Shown one piece after another: positions 9,536 to 17,871 of a stretch of DNA of 64,000 nt. The translations under genes were made by a program, and so were the position numbers. Under the pieces are notes generated by a model that had not been told where the DNA came from, did not search any database, and saw nothing but the letters and a program-made list of their open reading frames with translations. Within the stretch, counting starts at the first letter, position 1. Every line of letters starts with the position of its first letter. Source of the DNA: CAZVJU01 sp964627195 (lineage in GTDB: Bacteria > Patescibacteriota > Microgenomatia > UBA8517); contig CAZVJU010000004.1 of the NCBI GenBank assembly GCA_964627195.1, forward strand, positions 4,685 to 68,684, read 5' to 3'.

Positions 9536-11419
9536 TTATAAGAACTTTCTAAACCACAACTCCAGAGTAAGAAGTGACCACAGTTTTGGACCGAAATCTG
9601 TTTTTTCTGTATGGTTTTTTAGCATCCTTCTTATTTCGTCCCGATTAAATATTGTTTTGGTTAAGGCATTTTTATTTAGCAATACAGACTCAGCGTACTT
9701 CTTGAGTCTACCTGTAAACCATTTATCAAGCGGTACACTAAAGCCTAATTTTGGCCTGTAAAGGTTTTCATTTGGAACAATTTTTTCTAGTGCTTTCTTG
9801 AGAATATATTTATGTTCGCCATTTTTTAGTTTCAAATTAAAGGGAATTTTGCAGGCGAGTTCAATCATGTTGTGATCAAGAAAGGGCGACCGTGCTTCAA
9901 GTGAAACGGCCATTGAAGCGATATCTACTTTTGTAAGAAGATCATCAGGTAGATAATTGGTTAAGTCGGAGTAAAGAGCCTTATCCGGAGGTTCGTTTGT
10001 ATTAGATTCTTTAAAATTGTTTCTTACAATGTCATAAGAATTTATAGCACTTGTAGTCTTTTTATAGTTTTCTGAATATAAATTTATTTTGTCTTCGTTT
10101 GTGAAATAACAGTTATATGTTACAAATCTGTCTGCTAGGTCCAACTTTGATTTTTGTAAAAATTTATGTAATTTTGTAAAGTGAGGCAAGTTTGTTGTCT
10201 GCTGTAAAAAAGCTGAGAGAGGAATACCTAACGGTCTGATAAACTTTTGGAATTTATCTAATGCCACATCGCGCTTTAATCTATCAAATCGATCATATCC
10301 TGCAAAGTTCTCATCCCCACCGTCTCCGTTGAGAATCACTGTCACATATTTTCTAGCTAACTTACTTACCATATATGTTATGACTGCACTCGAGTCGGCA
10401 TAGGGTTCTTCATAGTGGTATACAAGAGTTGGAAGTATTTCTTCAATAGATTCCGGTTTTGCAAGAAGTTCGCTATGGTCGGTCTTGTACATTTTAACTA
10501 GTCGGTCTGCGTGCTCTTTTTCGTTGTATTTTTTTTCCTTAAAAATAATCGTAAATGTTTTTATGGGTTTTTTTGAAAGTCTTGCCATTGATGCTACTAC
10601 CCCGCTTGAATCTACTCCGCCGGAGAGAAACGCTCCAAGAGGAACATCGGCAATCATTCTTATTTTTGTGGCTTCTTCCAACTCGTATAGAATCCTGTCG
10701 CACCATTCTGCTTCTGAAAGTTGTAGCTTATGGTTAAAGTCAGGTTGCCAGTAACATACTTTATCCAGTTTTTTTCTTTCTATATCAAGGGAGATATAAG
10801 ACCCAGGTTCGAGTTTTTTTATACCCACAAACCCGGTGTTCGGAGCAGGGACGAAACCATAGGTCAGAAAATGATGGACTGCCATGTAATCCGGTTCTGG
10901 GTGAATTTCTTTTTGAGTTAAAATAGCCTTTAACTCTGAGGCAAAAATAAAAACTTTGTCGTTAAGGAAATATTTGAGAGGTTTTTTACCTATTCTGTCG
11001 CGGGCTAAAAAAAGAGAATTTTGATGCTCATCATAAATTGCAAAAGCAAACATCCCACGTAAATGATCAAGACACTTTTCTTTATACTTATCATAGAGAG
11101 CCAGGATAACTTCTGTGTCCGTGTTTGATTTGAACTTGTAGCCTTCTCTTTCCAGTATTTTGCGTTCTTCCTGAAAGTTATATACTTCGCCGTTAAAAGT
11201 TATCCAATATCGATTTAAATAAGTCATCGGTTGATGACCCTTTGAACTTAAGTCAATAATTGCAAGGCGTCTACTGGCCAAGCCAACTTTCTTATCTTTA
11301 GAAATATACACACCTTGATCATCAGGACCTCTATGGGCGATTTTTATCGCCATTAATTCAAGATCTTTTCCTGTTACTATTTGATTTCCAAATTGTATTT
11401 TACCCGCAATCCCGCACAT
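9536..11419 (-). CDS. asnB: Asparagine synthase (glutamine-hydrolysing)
   Basis: A 627-residue enzyme that makes asparagine from aspartate, ATP and glutamine. The start is placed at 11419 because MCGIAG puts the catalytic cysteine at position 2, as required for the class II glutaminase; the frame stays open 21 codons further upstream, but that would bury the nucleophile. The N-terminal half is the glutaminase domain (RGPDDQG, NGEVYNF, DTEVIL). The C-terminal half is the synthetase, with the PP-loop FLSGGVDSSG and the later KVDIASMAVSLEARSPFLD. Copies in polysaccharide clusters often amidate other substrates, so a sugar or peptide amidation role is possible. It is preceded by a leader hairpin ending eight bases before the ATG. 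Confidence 0.93.
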   Translation of the reverse strand: MCGIAGKIQFGNQIVTGKDLELMAIKIAHRGPDDQGVYISKDKKVGLASRRLAIIDLSSKGHQPMTYLNRYWITFNGEVYNFQEERKILEREGYKFKSNTDTEVILALYDKYKEKCLDHLRGMFAFAIYDEHQNSLFLARDRIGKKPLKYFLNDKVFIFASELKAILTQKEIHPEPDYMAVHHFLTYGFVPAPNTGFVGIKKLEPGSYISLDIERKKLDKVCYWQPDFNHKLQLSEAEWCDRILYELEEATKIRMIADVPLGAFLSGGVDSSGVVASMARLSKKPIKTFTIIFKEKKYNEKEHADRLVKMYKTDHSELLAKPESIEEILPTLVYHYEEPYADSSAVITYMVSKLARKYVTVILNGDGGDENFAGYDRFDRLKRDVALDKFQKFIRPLGIPLSAFLQQTTNLPHFTKLHKFLQKSKLDLADRFVTYNCYFTNEDKINLYSENYKKTTSAINSYDIVRNNFKESNTNEPPDKALYSDLTNYLPDDLLTKVDIASMAVSLEARSPFLDHNMIELACKIPFNLKLKNGEHKYILKKALEKIVPNENLYRPKLGFSVPLDKWFTGRLKKYAESVLLNKNALTKTIFNRDEIRRMLKNHTEKTDFGPKLWSLLTLELWFRKFL

Positions 11420-11427
11420 ATCTAACT

Positions 11428-11457
11428 CTAACTTTCTTTTAAAAAAAAGAAAGTTAG
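11428..11457 (-). promoter_or_regulatory. 5' leader hairpin of asnB
   Basis: A perfect 13-bp stem with a four-base loop: CTAACTTTCTTTT and AAAAGAAAGTTAG. On the transcript its 3' foot ends eight bases before the asnB ATG. The same core (CTTTCTTT ... AAAGAAAG) and position recur before mraY and ftsZ, with a looser version before ftsW. A possible promoter (TTGTATTAT on the minus strand) lies upstream, so the hairpin would be in the mRNA leader. It is too A/U-rich for a typical terminator and has no function assigned. Confidence 0.6.
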
Positions 11458-11523
11458 GCAAATAAAAGTAAGAATAATACAATTTTAACAGAATATGCTT
11501 TAGTCATTTTGAGTAAAAAGAAG

Positions 11524-11529
11524 TAAAAT
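11524..11529 (+). promoter_or_regulatory. -10 box of the methyltransferase gene, predicting a leaderless mRNA
   Basis: TAAAAT ends eight bases before the ATG at 11538, and no Shine-Dalgarno site can fit in between. This is the same arrangement as at other unit-leading genes here. Confidence 0.4.
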
Positions 11530-11537
11530 TAATCCGT

Positions 11538-12221
11538 ATGGATGAGGTGGGAGAATACACACTACAAATTATGAGGTTAGCTGGTTGGTATAACACTTGG
11601 CTTTTTTCAACCATCGAACCCTATCTCGGGAAAGAAATTCTCGAGGTAGGTGCCGGGATAGGTAATTTCACGGCTTTACTTGCAGAGAAGGGGAAAGTTA
11701 CTGCAACAGATGTCAACCCAAGTTATGTTACTGATCTTAAAAGTAGGCTTAGGGGGGTCAATGTAGGATTCGGAGACGTAGAAAAAGGAAACTTTTTTTT
11801 CAAAAACGCCTTATTTGATACGATAATTTGTTTCAATGTGCTCGAACATATCAAAAATGATCAGAAAGCACTAAAAAATATATATAGTCTCCTCAAACCG
11901 AGTGGAAAACTGGTTCTACTCGTTCCGGCCCATCGGATTTTATATAGCTCATTCGATAGAAATTTAGGTCATTTTCGTAGATACGATAAAAAAGAAGTAA
12001 CTGACATGCTACGGACAAGTGGTTTTAAGACAGTTTCAGGCAAGTTTTTAAACTGGTGGGCAGCAATTGGCTGGCTTATCTTCCTTAAACTTACCGGGTG
12101 GCAAAAAATACCAAGTAGTGAAGTGGGGATATTCAATTCACTTGGTAAGATTTTTCTTTGGCCTGAAAAATATGTTGCGCCCCCCTTTGGTTTATCTGTA
12201 CTTGCAATCGCTCAAAAATAA
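11538..12221 (+). CDS. Class I SAM-dependent methyltransferase
   Basis: A 227-residue Rossmann-fold enzyme. Motif I EVGAGIGNFTALL (about residues 36-48), an acidic end of strand 2 (ATDVNPSY) and motif IV FDTIICFNVLEHIKN match the Methyltransf_11/UbiE-like group. The C-terminal region contains a hydrophobic segment (LNWWAAIGWLIFLKL) that could contact the membrane. It precedes a DPM1-like glycosyltransferase by five bases, so the pair is probably co-transcribed and may act on a lipid-linked glycan or a glycan end. The substrate cannot be read from sequence. A TAAAAT box ends eight bases before the ATG. Confidence 0.75.
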   Translation: MDEVGEYTLQIMRLAGWYNTWLFSTIEPYLGKEILEVGAGIGNFTALLAEKGKVTATDVNPSYVTDLKSRLRGVNVGFGDVEKGNFFFKNALFDTIICFNVLEHIKNDQKALKNIYSLLKPSGKLVLLVPAHRILYSSFDRNLGHFRRYDKKEVTDMLRTSGFKTVSGKFLNWWAAIGWLIFLKLTGWQKIPSSEVGIFNSLGKIFLWPEKYVAPPFGLSVLAIAQK

Positions 12222-12226
12222 ATAAC

Positions 12227-12931
12227 ATGAAGGTTTCTATAATTATTCCAGTTTACAATGAGGAGAAGACTATTTCAGAAATTATTAAGAGGGTTAAAGA
12301 GGTTAAATTACCTCCACAACTTTCAAAAGAGATAATTGTTGTAAATGATTCTTCGGTTGATAAGTCTACACAAATTTTAAGAAGACTAACTGGAATAAAA
12401 GTTATAAATCATAAAGTTAACACTGGGAAAGGTGCGGCTTTGAGAACAGGCTTTAAAAAAGCGACAGGTGAAATATTTATTATTCAGGATGCTGATCTTG
12501 AGTATAATCCAGAGGATTATCCCAGGCTCCTAGATCCGATCCTCAAAGGCAAAGCTTCGGTTGTTTACGGATCTAGACTGAAAGACTTTCCTTTAAAAAT
12601 ATCGGGCAAGAAAAAAACTCCACTGGTTAGTCATTACCTCGGGAATAAATTCTTGAGTTTTGTAACAAGTCTTTTGTTTGGCGATACTGTTTCCGATATG
12701 GAAACCGGCTATAAGTTATTTAAAAGTTCTGTTATTGAAGGGATGAATCTTAAAGCACACAGATTTGATTTTGAGCCGGAAATAACTGCTAAAATTTTAA
12801 AAAGAGGCTACAAAATAGAAGAGGTACCAATAAAAGTTAGACCTAGAGGGTATGATGAGGGAAAAAAAATTACATGGAAAGATGGATTTATTGCCGTCTG
12901 GAGCTTGATTAAGTATAGGTTTACAAACTAA
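12227..12931 (+). CDS. GT2 family glycosyltransferase, DPM1-like
   Basis: A 234-residue soluble GT-A enzyme with PVYNEE (8-13), NTGKGAA (65-71) and DADLEY (88-93), the metal-binding motif and surroundings typical of polyprenol-phosphate mannose/glucose synthases. The usual DDGSTD is here NDSSVD (40-45), a mild variant. It has no membrane anchor. Such enzymes charge polyprenyl phosphate with a sugar for use by GT-C enzymes. The start is five bases after the methyltransferase stop, indicating an operon. Confidence 0.82.
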   Translation: MKVSIIIPVYNEEKTISEIIKRVKEVKLPPQLSKEIIVVNDSSVDKSTQILRRLTGIKVINHKVNTGKGAALRTGFKKATGEIFIIQDADLEYNPEDYPRLLDPILKGKASVVYGSRLKDFPLKISGKKKTPLVSHYLGNKFLSFVTSLLFGDTVSDMETGYKLFKSSVIEGMNLKAHRFDFEPEITAKILKRGYKIEEVPIKVRPRGYDEGKKITWKDGFIAVWSLIKYRFTN

Positions 12932-12947
12932 TCCTGATGTATCAAGT

Positions 12948-12970
12948 GAATACACACTGGGTGTGTTTTC
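12948..12970 (+). other. Hairpin between a GT2 and a GT4 gene
   Basis: ACACAC (12952-12957) pairs with GTGTGT (12961-12966) around a TGG loop; after one T-T mismatch three more pairs follow (GAA/TTC). No U-tract follows, so it is at best a weak terminator of the upstream gene or part of the leader of the gene at 12996. Confidence 0.3.
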
Positions 12971-12995
12971 AATAGATGCTTCCGGACTATTTTAA

Positions 12996-14087
12996 ATGAA
13001 AATTGCGATAATGTCGTTCCATAGTGGAATAGAGAAAAGAGGGGTAGAAAGATGGAGCTTAGATTTTGCAAATTTGCTTGCAAAAAGGCACGAAGTTACA
13101 GTTCTCCAAAATGGTCCAAAAGATACTACTTCTACTTACGGGGTTTTCAGAGTGGGCATTCCCTATGATTCCAGAAAGAAAGAGATATTTTTTCCGTTTC
13201 AGAAAAGATTTTTCCTAGATTACAAGCCAAGAAAAATTGCCTATTTTACGATAAAGTTACTTCCAATGCTTTGGAGGGAAAATTTTGACATTGTTGTTCC
13301 GACAGATGGAGGTTGGGAACCGGCATTTATTAGACTATTGACTTGGTTAAGAAGGAAAAAGATGGTTATTGTCGGTCNNNNNNNNNNTCATGCCGGTATC
13401 GGTTGGGATGATATGAACAATTTATGGTCTTTTCCTGATAGATTTGTTGGTCTTTCCAAATTTGCTGTAAACTGGGCCAAGAAAATAAATCCGTTTATAA
13501 AGACAGTATATATTCCTAACGGTGTGGATCTGCAAGAATTTGATGCTGCGGGAGAGAAATTAAAATTATCATTAGAAAAGCCAATTATCCTAGCCGTAGG
13601 TGCTCTGGAATTAAATAAGAGAATCGATCTCATTATAAAAGCAGTATCAAAAATAAGAAAGGGGAGTTTGCTTGTTGTTGGTAGGGGAGAGATGAAAGAA
13701 GAAATTAGTACTTTGGGAGAAAAGTTACTCGGAGACAGATTTATATTAAAAGACTATGACTTTTCTGATATGCCAATGGTTTATAGATCATGTAGCGTTT
13801 TAGCTTCGGCATCACTTCCCTACTATTCTTTTGAAATGGTTTTGCTTGAAGCGATGGCTGCAAATTTAGCGGTTGTCGCAAATAATGATCCAATAAGGAG
13901 AGAGATTGTCGGAGACGGTGGAATTTTGGTTGACCCTACAGATATTAATGCTTTCTCTAAAGTCTTGGGGAAAGCCCTGGAAATTAATTGGGGGGACAAA
14001 CCACGAAAACAAGCTGAAAAGTTCTCCTGGGAAAAAGTTGCAGAGAAATATGAAAATTTGTTCCAGGAGATTTTAGATTCACGTTAG
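12996..14087 (+). CDS. GT4 family glycosyltransferase, interrupted by a 10-N assembly gap
   Basis: A retaining GT-B enzyme of about 360 residues. The N-terminal domain starts MKIAIMSFHSGIEKRGVERW. The C-terminal domain shows IPNGVDLQEFD, ILAVGALELNKRIDLI, VGRGEM and the donor-site segment YYSFEMVLLEAMAANLAVVANNDPIRREI (EX7E-like motif). A run of ten N at 13378-13387 falls inside the gene. The frame is the same on both sides, and joining the flanks through their shared two bases TC would give VGHAGIGWDD without the four unknown residues, so the gene is probably intact. Sugar and acceptor are unknown. Confidence 0.78.
   Translation: MKIAIMSFHSGIEKRGVERWSLDFANLLAKRHEVTVLQNGPKDTTSTYGVFRVGIPYDSRKKEIFFPFQKRFFLDYKPRKIAYFTIKLLPMLWRENFDIVVPTDGGWEPAFIRLLTWLRRKKMVIVGXXXXHAGIGWDDMNNLWSFPDRFVGLSKFAVNWAKKINPFIKTVYIPNGVDLQEFDAAGEKLKLSLEKPIILAVGALELNKRIDLIIKAVSKIRKGSLLVVGRGEMKEEISTLGEKLLGDRFILKDYDFSDMPMVYRSCSVLASASLPYYSFEMVLLEAMAANLAVVANNDPIRREIVGDGGILVDPTDINAFSKVLGKALEINWGDKPRKQAEKFSWEKVAEKYENLFQEILDSR
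13378..13387. other. Assembly gap (10 N)
   Basis: Exactly ten N interrupt the GT4 gene. The left flank ends GTCGGTC and the right flank begins TCATGCC, sharing TC. Merging on that overlap removes 12 bases (four codons) and keeps the frame. The run is therefore probably a fixed-size scaffold spacer, not real missing sequence. Confidence 0.85.
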
Positions 14088-14104
14088 CCACGATTGTTAA
14101 TTCG

Positions 14105-14884
14105 ATGATGCGAATTATGAAACTCAGTACTACGATAATAACTTTAAACGAAGAAAAAGACTTACCAAGATGTTTGGAGTCAGTAAGGGATATCAGTGAC
14201 CAGATTGTAGTAGTAGATTGTGGAAGTACTGATAACACGGTTAAAATTGCCAAAAGTTTTGGTGCAGAAGTCTATACAAGGGTTTTTGATAATTATGCTG
14301 ATCAGAAAAATTTTGCAATTAAAAAGGCAGACGGCGAGTGGATCCTTTCCCTTGATGCTGATGAAGAGATATCACCTGCGTTGGCCAAAGAAATTGATTT
14401 GGTGACTAGAAACGGACAGTCAGAAATTGCAGGATACTCGATTCCGAGGAAAAATATTATTTTCGGAAAGCTGATCAGATACACCCGTTGGCAATCTGAA
14501 CTTGATCGACATGTTTGGCTATGGAAAAAAAATAAGGGTAGTTGGGAAGGGGACGTGCACGAGGAAGTTGTAGTTAACGGTCGAGTCGGAAAACTTGTAA
14601 ACGCGAAAATACACTATCAATATGAGAATGTAACTGAATTTATGACTATGATGAACAGATATTCGGAATTTGACGCAAATCAAAATGTGAAAAATGGTGT
14701 GAAATTTAGTTACATCCGGGTATTTTTTGACCCGGTATATAATTTTTTAGTCAGATATCTTTACAGACTTGGTTTTCTAGACGGTTGGAGAGGGTTCATT
14801 CTGTCTTATCTTATGGCGATTTATCATATCGAGATTGCCGTAAAAATGTGGGAGCGGAAAGGAGTTAATAGATCTGTTGTCTGA
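14105..14884 (+). CDS. GT2 family glycosyltransferase, WaaE/KdtX-like
   Basis: A 259-residue enzyme with NEEKDL (15-20), VDCGSTD (37-43) and LDADE (83-87). The combination NEEKDLPRCLESV ... VDCGSTDNTVKIA ... ADQKNFAI is characteristic of the LPS core WaaE-like subgroup of GT2, which adds hexoses to glycan cores. In-frame ATG codons at 14105, 14108 and 14117 are all possible starts. The C-terminal end carries a short hydrophobic stretch (YLMAIYHIEIAVKMW) that may associate with the membrane. It overlaps the next gene by eight bases. Confidence 0.8.
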   Translation: MMRIMKLSTTIITLNEEKDLPRCLESVRDISDQIVVVDCGSTDNTVKIAKSFGAEVYTRVFDNYADQKNFAIKKADGEWILSLDADEEISPALAKEIDLVTRNGQSEIAGYSIPRKNIIFGKLIRYTRWQSELDRHVWLWKKNKGSWEGDVHEEVVVNGRVGKLVNAKIHYQYENVTEFMTMMNRYSEFDANQNVKNGVKFSYIRVFFDPVYNFLVRYLYRLGFLDGWRGFILSYLMAIYHIEIAVKMWERKGVNRSVV

Positions 14885-16370
14885 CCTGTTTCTTAGGAAA
14901 AAACCAATAGTCTTTATTCTAATTTTGGCGATTATCTTACGGGTAATAGCAATTAGCCAATCTCTTTGGTTAGATGAAGCAATAGGTGCCATTGCAGCAA
15001 AAGACTATTCGTATTTCACTATTATTAGTGAGTTTATAAAAGCCGACAATCATCCCCCATTTTATTATCTGGTTTTAAAATTTTGGACAAGTATTTTCGG
15101 CTATTCCGAATTTTCTTTGAGAACGCCTTCGTTATTATTTGGTACAGGAACGGTTTTTCTTACTTACCTCATTGTTAAGAGCTTGATCTGGAGATCTCAA
15201 AAAGGGGTTTTATCCAGTGTTCCAAACATTTCGGCTTTGTTAATAGCTTTATCACAATTTCATATTTATTATTCTCAGGAGGCGAGAATGTATTCAATGG
15301 CCGGGTTTTTTGTAAGCCTGGCTTTCTATAGTTATATTCTGCTCTTAAAAAATGAGAAAACCAAGATTATTTACTGGGCCACCTTTTCATTTGCCATATT
15401 ATGTTTAGTATTTACAGATTATGCACCCATCTTTCTTCTCCCTGTTTTTTGGATTATTACTCTTGTGAAAAGAAAAAGTGGACGATTTTGGAAGGTTTTT
15501 CTCTTAGCACATATCCCTTTATTACTTTTTGGTATTTTGTGGTTGCCTACCTTTTTTATTCAAGTTGACCGAGGTGGTTGGCTTTTGAAAACTTGGCCCG
15601 CGTGGAGGGAGGTTGCCGGGGGAGCTACATTGAAGCAGGCTGCCTTAGTTTTTGTGAAATTTGTTTTCGGAAGAATTTCTCTTTATAACAAGATGTTATA
15701 TTATCTTTTAGTAATTTTTGTAAGCATTCCCGTATCTCTGGCACTCATTAACTCTTGGAAAAAAAGAGAAGAAAGTGTCATTTGGATTTGGATGTGGCTT
15801 ATAATTCCACTAGTAATAGGGTTTTTGTTAAGTTTCTCCTTTCCCGCTTTTATTTATTTCAGATTTGTTTTTGTTTTGCCGGCGTTTTCCATTTTGATAG
15901 CTTGGGGTGCATGCTCTTATAAAAATGTAAGGTTACGATTATTAATTGTTTCTACGATAGTTATCTCAAATATTGTAAGCTGGGTTCTATATATAACTGA
16001 TCCGGTTCAACAAAGAGAACAATGGAATATTGCGACAAGGTTCGTAGAAGAAAATGCAAAACCAAACGAAATTGTACTTTTCGAATTTCCCGAACCCTTC
16101 GCTCCCTATAGGTGGTATTCGAAAGGAAGTGTTGAGGCAAAGGGAGCGACTAATTCGATATCGGCAGATCCTGATTTAAGTAAAGAAATCACTTTTAATT
16201 TAGTTAAAAATAAAACAGGAGTCTTTTATTTTAACTATTTGAGAGAGCTATCGGATAGAGAAGATACTGTCAGGAAAACTTTGATTGACACTGGGTTTGT
16301 TAAAAAAGATGTTTATAATTTTCAAGGTGTAGGTTTGGTTGAATATTATACAAAAGAACAACAACTTTAG
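14877..16370 (+). CDS. GT-C type membrane glycosyltransferase (GT39/PMT_2-like)
   Basis: A 497-residue polytopic protein. The early loop LWLDEAIGAIAAKDYSY has the catalytic-type aspartate/glutamate pair. It is followed by NHPPFYYLVLKFW and SEFSLRTPSLLFGTG, the classic HPPxYY ... SExxxRxPS signature of the PMT_2/GT39-like group, and then YYSQEARMYSM. These enzymes use polyprenyl-phosphate sugars on the extracytoplasmic side. The start is a TTG with a good Shine-Dalgarno site (AAAGGAG, 14858-14864) 12 bases upstream, inside the end of the WaaE-like gene. Confidence 0.78.
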   Translation: MSDLFLRKKPIVFILILAIILRVIAISQSLWLDEAIGAIAAKDYSYFTIISEFIKADNHPPFYYLVLKFWTSIFGYSEFSLRTPSLLFGTGTVFLTYLIVKSLIWRSQKGVLSSVPNISALLIALSQFHIYYSQEARMYSMAGFFVSLAFYSYILLLKNEKTKIIYWATFSFAILCLVFTDYAPIFLLPVFWIITLVKRKSGRFWKVFLLAHIPLLLFGILWLPTFFIQVDRGGWLLKTWPAWREVAGGATLKQAALVFVKFVFGRISLYNKMLYYLLVIFVSIPVSLALINSWKKREESVIWIWMWLIIPLVIGFLLSFSFPAFIYFRFVFVLPAFSILIAWGACSYKNVRLRLLIVSTIVISNIVSWVLYITDPVQQREQWNIATRFVEENAKPNEIVLFEFPEPFAPYRWYSKGSVEAKGATNSISADPDLSKEITFNLVKNKTGVFYFNYLRELSDREDTVRKTLIDTGFVKKDVYNFQGVGLVEYYTKEQQL

Positions 16371-16396
16371 TCTCTTAAGGCTAAAGAGGTTAAACT

Positions 16397-17755
16397 ATGT
16401 TAAGTGTCTGGATAATTTTATTTTTAATAACAGCTGCCCACATTTTTCTTTTAACTAAGATTTTTTTCTTTCCTTATCCGGAGCTTTTCGTTTATTCGTA
16501 TTTAACCAAGGTGGGTTTGGTTCCTTATAAACAAATTTTTGATCAACATTTTCCGGGAATAATGTTTTTCCCTGTAAACCTTGCTTCTTTGGGTGTTGAT
16601 ACCATATTTGAGGCAAGGATTTTACATTTAGGAATTATCGTAATAGCTCATATTTTACTTTTTCTTATAGGAAAAACATTACTTAAATCTAATTTGCTAG
16701 CACTTTCTGGCAATCTACTTTATTTAGTTTGGCAGCCATTTTTTGAAGGATATGTTTTGTGGATTGACTTACTCGTTGCTCCAATCCTCTTGTTGTCATT
16801 TCTTCTGTTAACTAATAAAAAATATTTTTATTCAGGTTTGTTTATCGGAATAGCACTCCTTTTTAAACAAGTTTTAGTGCCGCTCATTTTTTTTGTCTGT
16901 CTTTTTTTGTTCGTGGACAACCTAAGACAGGGTTTTTCGAAGTCAAAGCATTTTTTAAGTTTTTTATTGGGATTGACAACTTCGGTCATGTTGCTGGTTT
17001 TATGGATAACAAATTTAAAGATTTGGAAAGAATTTGTTTACTGGAGTCTGACTTTTAATTTAACTACTTTTGCCCAGATGGGCAGGAAATATCCGAATTT
17101 TCACGAGATTATTAAATCTTTACCAATTTTTGGATTAGGCATTTTTTCACTATTATTTATTTTAAGGAAGAAGAAGAGCAATTTTATTATTTTAGGATTA
17201 TTTTTTATTGGCTCATTAGTATTTGCTTATGCGCGATTTGACTTTATACATTTACAACCCGCTCTTCCTTTTGCGATATTGGGGATAGTTACAGGATTAC
17301 ACATTTTGCCCTCCAAAATAAGAAAACCACTACTTATACTATTTATTACTTTTTCAATTTTGATTATGGTTTCTTTTTACAAATCAAATGTTGGGGATAA
17401 GGTAGAATTCTTCGGAGAAAAAGAAATAAAAATCAAGGAAGCTGTATTAAAATATGCAAATCCTGGAGATAGTGTTTTTGCTTTTGGGACAACACCGCAC
17501 CTTTATTATTTAACAAAAACTCACCCTCCCGGAAACATTTTTGCTTTCCCGTTTCCCTGGTTTACAACTATTGCACAACAGGAGATTTATGAAGGTATAA
17601 TTACAGATCCACCGGTTGTGGTAGTAAGAGATAAAAGTTCTGAGGTTCAGGAAATGAATTTGACAAAATATATGCCTATCGTGGAGCTTTATTTTGAGAA
17701 ATACTATAAAATTATTGATGTTTTTGATAGTACTGAAATAATGGTTCCTAACTGA
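16397..17755 (+). CDS. Polytopic membrane protein, GT-C glycosyltransferase-like
   Basis: A 452-residue protein with about ten hydrophobic helices and a soluble C-terminal segment of about 110 residues. The first loop (VGLVPYKQIFDQHFPGIMFFP) is of the type seen in GT39-like membrane proteins (PYxDxxxxHPPG), with one candidate acidic residue (FDQHFPG) in the catalytic position. The context between other GT-C and GT4 genes supports a role in glycan assembly. A CTTTAG/CTAAAG pairing (16365-16370 and 16381-16386) sits ten bases before the ATG. Specific function is unknown. Confidence 0.55.
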   Translation: MLSVWIILFLITAAHIFLLTKIFFFPYPELFVYSYLTKVGLVPYKQIFDQHFPGIMFFPVNLASLGVDTIFEARILHLGIIVIAHILLFLIGKTLLKSNLLALSGNLLYLVWQPFFEGYVLWIDLLVAPILLLSFLLLTNKKYFYSGLFIGIALLFKQVLVPLIFFVCLFLFVDNLRQGFSKSKHFLSFLLGLTTSVMLLVLWITNLKIWKEFVYWSLTFNLTTFAQMGRKYPNFHEIIKSLPIFGLGIFSLLFILRKKKSNFIILGLFFIGSLVFAYARFDFIHLQPALPFAILGIVTGLHILPSKIRKPLLILFITFSILIMVSFYKSNVGDKVEFFGEKEIKIKEAVLKYANPGDSVFAFGTTPHLYYLTKTHPPGNIFAFPFPWFTTIAQQEIYEGIITDPPVVVVRDKSSEVQEMNLTKYMPIVELYFEKYYKIIDVFDSTEIMVPN

Positions 17756-17783
17756 TCTGCTATGTCATCCTTTTTAGAGGAAA

Positions 17784-17802
17784 CCCCGAGCTAAGCTCGG
17801 GG
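17784..17802 (+). repeat. Palindromic hairpin in the 17756-17871 intergenic region
   Basis: CCCCGAGC (17784-17791) and GCTCGGGG (17795-17802) pair perfectly around TAA. Flanking it, ATGTCATCCT (upstream) and AGGATGTCAT (downstream) form an imperfect outer inverted repeat. It looks like a member of a small palindromic repeat class similar to the ones at 5084 and 39467. It could also end transcription of the upstream gene, but no U-tract follows directly. Confidence 0.5.
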
Positions 17803-17837
17803 AGGATGTCATTGACTTTTAGATCAGCGTCTTTTCA

Positions 17838-17866
17838 TTCGACAACTTAATTATCTTTACTAAAAT
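17838..17866 (+). promoter_or_regulatory. Promoter of the GT4 gene at 17872
   Basis: TTCGAC (17838-17843), a 17-base spacer and TAAAAT (17861-17866). The ATG follows only five bases after the -10, so the transcript should start at or just inside the start codon (leaderless). Confidence 0.45.
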
Positions 17867-17871
17867 ATTTT

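Noticed and set aside
10485..10921. Plus-strand open frames inside asnB
   Set aside because: They are shadows of a well-conserved enzyme on the minus strand.
11420..11482. 21-codon N-terminal extension of asnB
   Set aside because: The catalytic cysteine must be residue 2 after the start methionine (MCGIAG), and the upstream stretch is the hairpin leader, so the start is 11419.
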